Assembly: GCF_048077055.1 (NCBI RefSeq)
Contig: NZ_CP182236.1
Coordinates: 1,364,001 to 1,428,000, forward strand
Source: Egbenema bharatensis
GTDB lineage: Bacteria > Cyanobacteriota > Cyanobacteriia > Elainellales > Elainellaceae
Direction: 5' to 3'
DNA: 64,000 bases
Below are positions 18,215-28,600 of this stretch, piece after piece. Position numbers and translations under genes: made by a program. Below the pieces are notes generated by a model. That model searched no databases, was not told the origin of the DNA, and saw nothing but the letters and a program-made list of their open reading frames with translations. The stretch's first letter is position 1. Every line of letters begins with the position of its first letter.

Positions 18215-20395
18215 TCAAGTCATGCCCTGCATCAACCCCTCCGGACATTGGGGTAAGGTGACGGTAAAGCAAGTTTGCCAGGATGAACTCTGTTCGAGGG
18301 GCTGACTGGATGCTCCGATCGTCCCCCCCAGGTACTCTACCAACCGCTTTACCAGAGCCAGCCCTAATCCGGTTCCCTGAATTGCCTGCTGAGTCACCCC
18401 TCGTCCCCGGCGAAACTTATCAAAAATATAGGGGAGTTCATCGGGCAAAATTCCTGCACCAATGTTCCGTAAGGCAATCACCACCTGATTCATCGGCTGG
18501 GTCGGATCATAAGATACCTGGAGCTGAATCACACTATCAGAATCTGCATATTTTCTAGCATTCGTCAGTAGCTCCATTAAAATTCGACTGAGGCTGTCAG
18601 GTTCAGTGTACAAATTCAATGGCTTTGTGGGTAAGTCAAGCTCCAGGCTCAGGTTTCGCTCTGCCAGGGTTTCGGCGATCGATTGGGCTGTATTGCGAAT
18701 TAAATAGCGAATATCCAACTTTTGCAAGGGGGCTGTCGTTGTAGTGGACTCCAGTTTTCGCAGATCCAGCAGATCATTAATTAATTGAGTTTCCTGAACA
18801 CATTGCTGTTCCAGAATGTCCAGATAGCGGGTACGCCGTTCAACGGATAGATCCGCCTGCCGCAGCATCCGAATGGCCAGAGTCATGCTGGTCAACGGAG
18901 TGCGCAATTCATGGCTCACTGTGCTGAGAAACTCTTCACGCTCCTCATGCAGTCGTCGGAGTTGCTCAACTTGCTGGCGGGTTTTTTCGTAGAGCTTGGC
19001 CTGAACATCCAGACTGCGCTGAAGTTGGGCAGTTCGTTCCTGCACCAATGCCTGAACATGCTGGAGAGTACGAACTTGAATAATTGCCGTACTCAATTGG
19101 GCTGCAACCAGTTTGACAAAGGCAATTTCTTCAGGTTCCCAGATCCGATGCTGATGATGTTGAAGCACAAGACAGCCTAAAACCGTTCCCTGATTTTCCA
19201 GGGGAGCCAACAGGAGAGCTGGAAATCGATCGAGGGCAAAGAAGGGGGCTGGAGTTTTCCCTTCAATTTCTCTATTGTCCCAGTCCATGTAGGACGTAAT
19301 AGCGATCGGTTCGCTGCTGGTCAAAACCTGACGACAGAGGCAACAAGTTGAAGCCCAAATAGTTCGATCGCCCAATGGCTCAGTCTGCATCTGCAACCGT
19401 TCAGGGAATGGTTCAAACCAGTCAGCCACCACATTGACTTTTGCCTCTGGGATGCCGCGCGACCGGCTTTTGTACATTGGATCGGAATACTTCAGTAGGA
19501 ATACCAGACCACGACTGCACTGTAACGCCGAAGTTGCCCCTTCAACGGCCAGTTGAAAAATCTGTTCCAACTCCCAACTATTCCGGATAGCTGCCGTCAA
19601 CTGGTTGACCAGGTTTTGGTATCGGGCTTGCTGCTCCATCTGCCGTTCAAGCTGGTTCTGGGACAGGGCAACTGCAACATGAGGCGAAAGTGACTGGAGT
19701 TGCTGCACATCTGTCTCCTTCCAATCATAGGGTTGCGATCGAATTAAAATCACGGTTCCATTGATCCGCCCCTGGTATTGGGTGTTCTGAATTAAAACGG
19801 AGCGAACTTGAGATGGAATGGCAGAGGGGGGAGGGGAACTGTTACCAGGCGCTTGCCTGGATTGGGCGGTTGGGGGACTGGCTCCCTTATCTGAGGATTG
19901 GCGGAATGAAGCTGTTAATTGGCTGAGGGCTTGCAAATCATCAACAGCGATTGTTTCTGTCGTGGGCAAATTTGCTTGAATCCGGGGATGGCTGAAGAGG
20001 GTCAGTAGCTGCTCGGAGTACTGAAATGGCGAGACAATATAGCTATATACCTGTTGGAAAGTTTGCTCGATCGCCTGGGGTGTTCCTCGATCCTGGGGTA
20101 GAATCAGGCAGCAGTCTACAGCAAAGGCTTCTCCAATTAATTGAGCAAAATTGAATAGTGCTTCTTGGGTATTCCGATTGGCCAAAAGAGCTTGCGTCAG
20201 GGATCGCTCAAGGGCAACGAGACTCACAGGCAGATCTGTAATTTGATGCGCTCCAGTGTGCTGGTTTTCTGAAGGGGACAACAGGGATTGGGGAGAAGTA
20301 GGAGGGACTGGATCAATCCACTCGATCGGTTTTTCTGTATCGAGGGATTGGACATCCCTTTCCGTCTTTGAGCGAGATTGACAGTCCATTTTCAT
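18215..20395 (-). CDS. GAF-domain sensor histidine kinase
   Basis: The 726-residue product has no membrane segment and is probably cytoplasmic. Two GAF-like regions (about residues 60-260 and 270-460) precede a coiled coil (about 455-490), a HisKA dimerisation box STVSHELRTPL with the phospho-His near residue 495, and a HATPase domain ending GTGLGLALVKRLVEYLGGTI. No receiver domain is fused and no response regulator is adjacent, so its partner is elsewhere. Cys residues in CCLCRQ within the second GAF could be functional, but I see no canonical bilin motif. Signal unknown. Confidence 0.88.
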   Translation of the reverse strand: MKMDCQSRSKTERDVQSLDTEKPIEWIDPVPPTSPQSLLSPSENQHTGAHQITDLPVSLVALERSLTQALLANRNTQEALFNFAQLIGEAFAVDCCLILPQDRGTPQAIEQTFQQVYSYIVSPFQYSEQLLTLFSHPRIQANLPTTETIAVDDLQALSQLTASFRQSSDKGASPPTAQSRQAPGNSSPPPSAIPSQVRSVLIQNTQYQGRINGTVILIRSQPYDWKETDVQQLQSLSPHVAVALSQNQLERQMEQQARYQNLVNQLTAAIRNSWELEQIFQLAVEGATSALQCSRGLVFLLKYSDPMYKSRSRGIPEAKVNVVADWFEPFPERLQMQTEPLGDRTIWASTCCLCRQVLTSSEPIAITSYMDWDNREIEGKTPAPFFALDRFPALLLAPLENQGTVLGCLVLQHHQHRIWEPEEIAFVKLVAAQLSTAIIQVRTLQHVQALVQERTAQLQRSLDVQAKLYEKTRQQVEQLRRLHEEREEFLSTVSHELRTPLTSMTLAIRMLRQADLSVERRTRYLDILEQQCVQETQLINDLLDLRKLESTTTTAPLQKLDIRYLIRNTAQSIAETLAERNLSLELDLPTKPLNLYTEPDSLSRILMELLTNARKYADSDSVIQLQVSYDPTQPMNQVVIALRNIGAGILPDELPYIFDKFRRGRGVTQQAIQGTGLGLALVKRLVEYLGGTIGASSQPLEQSSSWQTCFTVTLPQCPEGLMQGMT

Positions 20396-20815
20396 CGTTT
20401 TTAGAAGGATGGTGATGCCGCGTGCGCTACATCAGAGCTACTTCACCAACACCTGTTGTAGCACACAGGTAGAACTGACCCTCAATAGCAAAATGATAAA
20501 GCGCAAAATGATAAAGATAAGGTCAAGTTGAAGTAAGCTGGGTTGGTTCAATAAAGTACAGGCAAGGTAAGCTTAAAACTTGCGATGAAAATGCCAGTCT
20601 GTCTATCATGAATGTCCAGGGTAAATATTTCGTTGTGAATATTCCAATCTTTCAGCAATACCAACTCAACTGACCTTAGATTACACGCTCTAATCGCTAA
20701 CGGTATCCGTGATTTCCTCACGTTTGTCGAAACCTGGAATGCTGATCCTCAGCTAACCCTCGTATTTATCCGAATCTAGCTGTATTCTTCTTTAACTTCC
20801 ATCTTTCGCGCTCTG
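20396..20815. other. divergent intergenic region, histidine kinase / HerA-like ATPase
   Basis: This 420-base region carries both divergent 5' regions. It contains a direct repeat GCAAAATGATAAAG (20488-20501 and 20503-20516), close to the kinase start. No gene or confident promoter is visible. Confidence 0.4.
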
Positions 20816-22522
20816 ATGACTATGGCTTCAGTAAACTCTTCCGTTTTTCTTAACACAATTGGCACAGTAAAGGGACCTGGTGAAAACGGCAATCAGTACG
20901 TATTCATTACGGCGGATAATCGTCATGTGAAAATTGGCGAATTTGTCTACTACAGTGCGCAGAAGGTAGAAACAGACGATTCACTTCCCAAAACGCTGCA
21001 AATTTTAGGGAAAATATCTGCCCGAAGACTGATTGACCATTTACCCGATCGCATCTTTGCCGATACCGAAATCAGCCCGGAAACGATCGCCGCTCTGGTG
21101 GGCTTCGTCCATCCCAATCCTGAACTTTATGAAGTGACGGTGGATGTGATTGGTCACTTCCATCCCATACTGGGTTTCATGAATCCCCGCATTACTCCGG
21201 ATCCAGGGGCAAAGGTGTACCTGGCGGAGGATGAGATGCTGCGGCAAGTGCTGAATAAGAAGCAGCCAGAGGAGGTAGGTGGAGCATACATTGGATCGCT
21301 GCTGCTACGAGATTTGGGATCTGTGCCAATCGCGTTGGATGTGAAGGAGTTGGTCAGTACCCATATGGCAATCCTGGCCGGAACAGGATCGGGAAAGTCT
21401 TATACGGCTGGTGTGTTAGTCGAAGAATTGTTGTTACCTAAAAACCGGGCGGCTGTATTAATTTTTGATCCACACGGCGAGTATGACACACTGGCCCAGA
21501 TGCGGGGGCATCATGCCTTTACTGATTCCAATGGCTATGCACCAAAGGTAAAGATTCTCCGTCCTGATGATGTACGAATCCGCATCTCTTCACTGGACTA
21601 TTATGATATTTTAGGTTTACTCCCGGAAATGAGCGATCGGCAGCAGTCGGTTCTCCGTAAAGCATTCGATTTAGTACGTCGCCATCGTAAAGGAGATTAT
21701 CGCTGGAATATTCAAGATCTCATCGCTGCGGTACGAGAAGTAGACAGTCAAGAAACCGATGATGGAGATATCAAACTCGGTTCTTCGGCTCCGGCCCTGG
21801 AATGGAAACTCGATCGACTGGATCGATCGCCCTATTTCCACGCCTTTGAGCATCTTTCCCCCAAGGACTTGTTTGAACCGGGTCAAGTAACCGTTCTGCA
21901 AATGAACGAGATTAGTCAGGATGAACAGCAGGTGATTTGCGCGGCCGTCCTGCGGCAGTCCAACCATGCCCGCATGAATACTCAAAAGGAGTTAATTGAA
22001 CCCGGAGATGAGAACTATTTGCCCTATCCCGTGTTCATTCTGTTAGAGGAAGCCCATCGCTTTGCCCCTGCCCACGAACCCTCCCGCTGTAAAGCAGTGA
22101 TCCGAACCATCTTGAGTGAGGGACGGAAGTTTGGTTTAGGAGTTGGATTAATTACGCAACGGCCTGGAAAGCTGGATTCAGATGTGCTGTCCCAGTGTAT
22201 GAGTCAGTTCATCATGCGGATTGTCAATCCCGTCGATCAGGATAGCCTGAAGTACGGTGTAGAGGCAGCCGGGCGAGACTTACTCAAGGAACTGCCTGCG
22301 CTCACGAAAGGACAGGTGATCATCTCTGGAGCCTGCGTCAATACCCCGGTTCTCTGCCAGGTACGGCAACGACTGACCAAACACGGAGGTGAAACCCTGG
22401 ATGCACCCCAAGAATGGCAGAAGTATTTCCAAACCCATCAGGTACAGGCACGGGCGATCGAACAGGCTCCGGTGATGAGTCGGAGTCAGGCAGATACGTT
22501 TGAGGGAATTAGTATTGAGTGA
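20816..22522 (+). CDS. HerA-like (DUF87) hexameric ATPase/translocase
   Basis: The 568-residue product has an N-terminal HAS-barrel-like region (about residues 5-130) and a RecA-type ATPase core. Walker A is AGTGSGKSYTAG (about residue 188), a Walker B-like strand is VLIFDPHGEYD, and a second acidic motif is FILLEEAHRFAP. GLGVGLITQRPGKLD is typical of HerA/VirB4-like ATPases. HerA pumps or unwinds DNA, often with nuclease NurA in archaea, and also appears in some defence systems. No NurA, SIR2 or nuclease gene is adjacent, so a housekeeping role is more likely. The TGA stop lies inside a heptamer repeat. Confidence 0.85.
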   Translation: MTMASVNSSVFLNTIGTVKGPGENGNQYVFITADNRHVKIGEFVYYSAQKVETDDSLPKTLQILGKISARRLIDHLPDRIFADTEISPETIAALVGFVHPNPELYEVTVDVIGHFHPILGFMNPRITPDPGAKVYLAEDEMLRQVLNKKQPEEVGGAYIGSLLLRDLGSVPIALDVKELVSTHMAILAGTGSGKSYTAGVLVEELLLPKNRAAVLIFDPHGEYDTLAQMRGHHAFTDSNGYAPKVKILRPDDVRIRISSLDYYDILGLLPEMSDRQQSVLRKAFDLVRRHRKGDYRWNIQDLIAAVREVDSQETDDGDIKLGSSAPALEWKLDRLDRSPYFHAFEHLSPKDLFEPGQVTVLQMNEISQDEQQVICAAVLRQSNHARMNTQKELIEPGDENYLPYPVFILLEEAHRFAPAHEPSRCKAVIRTILSEGRKFGLGVGLITQRPGKLDSDVLSQCMSQFIMRIVNPVDQDSLKYGVEAAGRDLLKELPALTKGQVIISGACVNTPVLCQVRQRLTKHGGETLDAPQEWQKYFQTHQVQARAIEQAPVMSRSQADTFEGISIE

Positions 22523-22677
22523 GGAGTGAGGAGTGAGGAGGGTAGGGGCGATTTGCGTTCGCCCAGAATAAAGGTAGGGGGTATGCGGAAAAATAGCGTC
22601 CCCGGTAGGGGCGCACTGCGGTGCGCCCTTACAACCGCCCAGAATAAGGGTAGGGGCGATTTGCGAATCGCCCAGAT
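22517..22677. repeat. heptamer repeat followed by dispersed short palindromes
   Basis: GAGTGAG occurs three times at 22517-22537, overlapping the HerA-like gene's stop codon. Three short palindromic elements follow: GGGGCGATTTGCGTTCGCCC-type (about 22546), GGGGCGCACTGCGGTGCGCC-type (about 22605) and GGGGCGATTTGCGAATCGCC-type (about 22651). Related elements occur near 4371 and 31786. These are dispersed cyanobacterial repeats. Confidence 0.75.
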
Positions 22678-22697
22678 TTTATTTACCCAGGAGATGA

Positions 22698-25600
22698 TTA
22701 GCCCATGACAAAGTTGCGAACCTGAAGGGTGTCGGCCGATCGGTTTCTGAGAACCGCGATCGAGGTGAATGCTGTGCCTTCGCCATTGCCGTCGGCATCA
22801 ATCCGTACTTCGGTGTTGCTGCCCACCTGCTCCAGTTGAACAAACTTGCGGAACTGAGCAAAGCGGTTTTCGGCAGTGTAGATCGGGTTGGCAAAAATGC
22901 GGCGCAGGTCGATCAGGTCTTCGTTGGGATTGAAATCCGTGATTAGATCAACTCCTTCATCTAAGCGATGGAAGACAAACATATCCCGACCTTTACCCCC
23001 GGTGAGGGTATCGTTACCTTTACCCCCAATTAAAATATCGTGTCCCTGGCCGCCCACCAGCCGATCGTTGCCCTCGCCCCCAATCAGCAAGTCCCGACCT
23101 TTACCACCATAGAGGGTATCATTTCCCTTACCCCCATCCAGGGAATCGTTGCCGTTACCGCCATCCAGGAGATCGTTGCCCTTGCCCCCGTAGAGGCGAT
23201 CGTGTCCAAATCCAGGCTTACCCCGACCGCCAATCAACGTGTCATTTCCATCCCCACCATAGATCACATCATTACGCCAGTTGCCCCGAATCAGCTCAGG
23301 TTTGCTTGTCCCGCGGGTTAGAATTCCATTTTTTTCCTTTCTAAACTTAATTTCAGGTATTGCGTTGCCTGTGCGTCCGGTGATCCAGGTACTGCTGATA
23401 GATTCGGTGAGTAAATTGCCAGCTAAATCGGTAATCGTTCCGGTTTTCAGCGTCAGTTGATAAATGCCCTCCATTTCCGTCACGCTGGTCAGGTTGCTGA
23501 CTGTCCAGGTAATGCGATCGGTTGTCGTGAGAACGGCTCCTTCCAGGGAAATGGGTTGCCCATCCAGCGTCAAATTTAGATCACGGAGGGTAAAGTTAGT
23601 GATGGCTTCGTTGAACTGAATCGTGATGACATCCAGACTCGTTTCCCGAAGATTGGGCAGAATCTCAAAAATTGCTCCCGATGAAATCGTTTTGTCAATA
23701 TAGATAACATGACTTGTGATGCTAGAAGGGGTGGCATTGACCGGATTGCCCATTTTCACAATCAAGGTTTCATCAGATTGATCCTGATTGGACTTCAGCA
23801 AGTTCACCGTCATACTGGCACTGGTTTTGCCTGCTGGAATTAAGATGGAATTGCTGCTAATTGCGTAGTCTTTGCCGCTGGTTGCTGTACCTGATAGTGA
23901 GAGGGGAACGGTAACATCGACCCCTGCTACCGCTGAGAGTTGTGCTGTGATCAACAGTCGATCGCCTTCTTTGCCAATTTGTTTGTCAGTCGTGAAGGAG
24001 ACTGTAGGGGGGCGATCGTCGTTGCGGATTGTTCCTGTTGCCAGATTTGCCTGCGGATCAATCACTGCATTGGTAGCCTGATTCAGCTTCACCTGAAAGG
24101 TTTCATCCAGTTCAAACCTGTTGTCTCCCTGACCCAGGACAGTAATCGTTTTTGTAGTTTCACCCGCCCGAAAGGTGAGCGTTCCACTACTGCGAAGATA
24201 ATCCCCATCAGCAACGGTGGCGGTTCCGTCTTGAGTGCTGTAGCTGACTGTGACTGAATTCGCACTGGGATTAGACAGGCTGACGGTAAAGGTGTAAGGG
24301 GTTGTGCCACTGTTCCCTTCCAGGAACGTTGCCTGGGCAGGTGCGATCGTCACGACGGGAATGCCGTCATCGTTGAGGATTGTGCCAATGCCAGTGGCCG
24401 TTTCAAGCGTGGCGTTTGTGGGATTGCTCAACACCAGATTGAAGGTTTCGTCTGCTTCCCGTTTGGTGTCGCTATTGATGGTAATGGCGATCGTCTGGCT
24501 GGTTTCACCCGGAGCAAAGGTGAGTTGTCCGGTTTGGCTTAAGTAATCTCCATCGGCAACGGTGGCGGTTCCATCCTGGGTCGCGTAGTTGACGGTGATG
24601 GATTGGTAGCTGGGATTGGACAGACTGACCGTGAAGGTGGCGATCGTGGTGCCGGAATCCCCTTCCAGAACCGAAACATTATCGATGCTGAGGCTGGGGA
24701 TTGGATCATCGTTGAAGATGACCCCGACTCCCACTGCACTGGCTGAATTGATATTGGCATTTATGGCATCGTTCAGACGCACGGTAAAGGTTTCAGCTTG
24801 TTCGTAGGTGGTATCTCCCTTCACCAGGACGGTGATGGTTTGAGTCAGGGGATCGCCGGGATTAAAGGTGAGCGTACCGTCGTTAGCGATGTAATCATGA
24901 TCGGCAACCGTTGCTGTACCGTCATTGGTTGAGTAGGAAATGGTGATGGGTCTGTCGCTGGGATTGGACAGGCTGACGGTGAAAACATAGGCAACCGTAT
25001 CGCTGTCGCCTTCCTGATGGCTGACAATGGCTGGACTGATTGACACCGTGGGTATCGGGTCATCGTTCAGAATGATTCCTGTGGCCTGCTGAAATTCTGG
25101 ATTAATCGTAGCGTTGGTTGAATTGTCGAGCCGAACCAAGAAAGTCTCATCGTCTTCATAGATATTATCGCCATTGACCAGAACCGCAATCGTCTGGCTC
25201 AAGGCTGCCCCCGGATTAAAGGTCAACGTCCCACTGGCAGCAATGTAATCTTCGCCTGCGATCGCCGTTCCATCCTGAGTGCTGTAGTTAACGGTAATGA
25301 CTTCACTACTGGCATTGGACAGGCTGACGGTGAAGGTATAGGCGATCGAAGCACCATTGCCTTCTACACGGGAAACCTCAATCGGGTTAATGGAGATAGC
25401 TGGGCGTGAGTCGTCATTTAGAATGGTGACAATGCTGGTCGATTCGGTTGCGCTAACAGTGGCATTGGTTGCGCTGATGAGCTGGACTTCAAATGTTTCA
25501 TCTGGCTCAAATTTCGTATCGCCGTTGATGTCTACTGTAACGACTTGGCTGAGGGGTTGTCCGGGGTTAAAAATGAGGTTATCAAAAATCTCGTCATAGT

Positions 25601-28600
25601 CTAAATCGAATGCCCTGCCCGTCCCATCTATGGTCGCGTAGGCAATCTCAATGACTTCATCGCTGGGGTTAGATAGCGTCACGGTGAAGGTGAGGGTTGT
25701 TTTTCCGCTATCTCCTTCGTTGACTGCGATCGTGGCTGGACTGATGGATACGATCGGTTGTCCGTCGTCGTTCAAAATTGTGCCGGTTCCGATCGCAGCA
25801 TCAGGATTAATTGTGGCATTATTTGCTGCACTCAGCTTGACCTGGAAGGTTTCATTCGCTTCGTGTTTATTATCTCCGTTGATGATGACATTAATCGTTT
25901 TACTGGTTTCACCAGGAGCAAAAGTCAATGTTGTGGCAGGGATACCTACATAATCCCCATCTGCCGTGGTGGCTGTCCCATCTTCAGTCGCGTAGGTGAC
26001 AGTAACCGCCTGGCTGGTGGCGTGGGAGAGAGTAACTGTGAAGGATGCCGTGGTCGTTCCCGTGTTGCCTTCTGTAACGCTAGCATTGCTGATACTGATT
26101 ACCGGAATTGCTCCAGCAGAGTTTGCCGCTTTTGGCGTACCGTAAATTGGATCTGCTGCTGCGTCAATTCCCTCACGAGTTAGCCCATCATTGGTGCGCC
26201 AGTTGGAATCAATTCCGGCGATCGTTGGGTCGATCCGCTCCATCGTGAAGCGTCCCGTTGCTGCGTTCACCCCAGCCGCCCAGGCTCCCCCATCTTCATT
26301 GACGATATCAACAACTCGACCATCAGCGGCTATCAGCCTTAATGTTTCCCCGCTATTGCTGAGTTCGCCCGTATAGATTTGATCTGCAATGATGTCACTA
26401 ACGCTTGTATCTCCACGTTCTAGGAGAAAGTAACCCCCTACGGCGATCGTCCCACTTAAGGCGATATTGATATCATTTCCGTCAGTTAATGTCCACCCGG
26501 TCAAGTCGATCGCGCTGCCGGTGGGATTGTATAACTCAAGCCACTCGTGGGCTGCATCAGCCTGGGTTCCCATCCAGGCAATCTCATTGATGACAACGCT
26601 CAGGAATGGGAGGGTGCTGCCGACGGACACTCCTGCTGAAAATTCTGAGGTATTATTTGCCGAATCCGTTGCGGTGGTTGTAATGAACTGACCAATGGAG
26701 ATTGAAGTGGGGAAACTGTGAGTAAAGCTGGCATCACCGCTGGCATTTGTCGTGACATCGATAAAACCAATAAAGTTCTGACCTTCTCCATGCCCAGAGG
26801 GATCAAGGGCGGAATTGGCAAAGAACTCGATGCGGAAGGTGGAATTGGGGGTACTGTTAAAAGTTCCGGCGATGTAGGTGTTCGTCCCGTCTGTTGAAAC
26901 GCCAGTGAGAATGGGGAAGTTTTGCAACCCATTGGCTCCGGTATCCGCATCACCGAGATCATTGGCGGTGACTCCATCTCCACCTAAGTCAATGCCTAAG
27001 CCTGTGTTGGAGTGAATCGCATTCCTTTGAATGGCGACTCCACTGCCGTAGACGGTAATTCCTGTACCGTTGTTTTCACGAATCGTGTTGCCCTGAATCG
27101 TGTGGTTGTCGCCGTTAGCAACAATTCCAGCTCCCTCAAAGTTGTTGATGATCAAACCTTGAATGGTGCTGCCATCCGAACCCACTCCCAGGATCAAACC
27201 TGCTGTATTGCCTGCACTGGTTCCGTTTAGCTCAATAACAGGGGTTTCAGCGAATCCCGCCTGGCTTCGACCGTCGATCGTTACAGTTTGAGTAATTTCC
27301 GGTAAGCCAGACTGGAGGTTGATCGTGTAGATTTCAGTGGTCGCGTTATAACCTGGATCGGTGGTAGGAATGGCAAAGGTGATCGTACCGCCGCCTAAAG
27401 CATTAATGTTGAGCATTGCCTGGCGGAGAGAACCTTCACCAGCGTCGTTGGTATTTGTGACAACAAATTCGTTCGCCAGGATAGTAATGGTGGCATTGTT
27501 CGCATCAGGGTCGATCGCATAATCACCAGCCGCCAGTTCCAGTCGCAGGGCTTCGTCCGGTTCGGCTTTGTTATCGCTAATGGCAGTGAGGGTGACATCC
27601 ACAAAGCTCTGGCCGTCAGGAATGGTCACTGTCACATTGGAACCAGACATTGTGGCATTGCCACTGCTCAGAGTGTAGTCCGTTGCGGATGCGGTGCTCG
27701 TTCCTGCAATGGAAAGGTTGACTGTGAGATTGCCTGCGGTTCCGGTACGGCTGATGCGATAGACTCCGGTATCGCCCGCTTCGGTGGCGGTGGAATCAGG
27801 AGCAGTTAGGCTAACGGTGCTGACGACTGGTGGTGGGTTAACATCCAGTACCACAATGCGTCGATTTCCATTATCTGGCACATAGGCTTTGGTTTGCCCA
27901 CCAGAGGTGGAGAAAAAGGCTAAGTCGATCGGTAGACTGAACTGATCGGTACCACTCCCTCCTGAACCAAAGGAAGAGGTGTAGGTTAAATCCCCAGTCA
28001 CCGCATCAATTTGGTAAATGTCGATGTTATGACCAGAAGAGTCAGTGACGTAGAGGAAGTTGCCATAGATTTCCAAACCACGCTGCCCAGTGATATTGGG
28101 AGAGTTGTTTGGCAACGTGCTGGCTGCATCCCAAGTGAGCGTACCTGTAGCTGGGTCAACATTTAACACGGCAATGCGTCGGTTCCCCTGATCTGGCACA
28201 TAGGCCTTGGTTTGCCCGCCAGACGTGGAGAAAAAGGCTAGGTCGATCGGGTAGCTAAACTGATCAGTGTCACTCCCTTCTGAACCAAAGGAAGCGGTGT
28301 AGGTTAAGCCCCCAGTCACCGCATTGATTTGGTAAATGTCGATGTTACCACCAGAAGTGTCAGTGACGTAGAGGAAGTTGCCATAGATTTCCAAACCAAC
28401 CGGCCCAGAGATATTGGGAGAGTTGTTTGGCAACGTGTTGGCTGCATCCCAAGTGAGCATACCCGTTGTAGAGTCAACATTTAATGCCACAATGCGTCGG
28501 TTCCCCCGATCTGGCACATAGGCTTTGGTTTGCCCACCAGAAGTGGAGAAAAAGGCTAAGTCGACCGGTAGACTGAACTGATCGGTACCACTCCCTCCCG

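Noticed and set aside
20816..22522. HerA-like ATPase as part of an anti-phage system
   Set aside because: No nuclease, SIR2 or DUF4297 partner is adjacent; neighbours are a sensor kinase and a surface protein.
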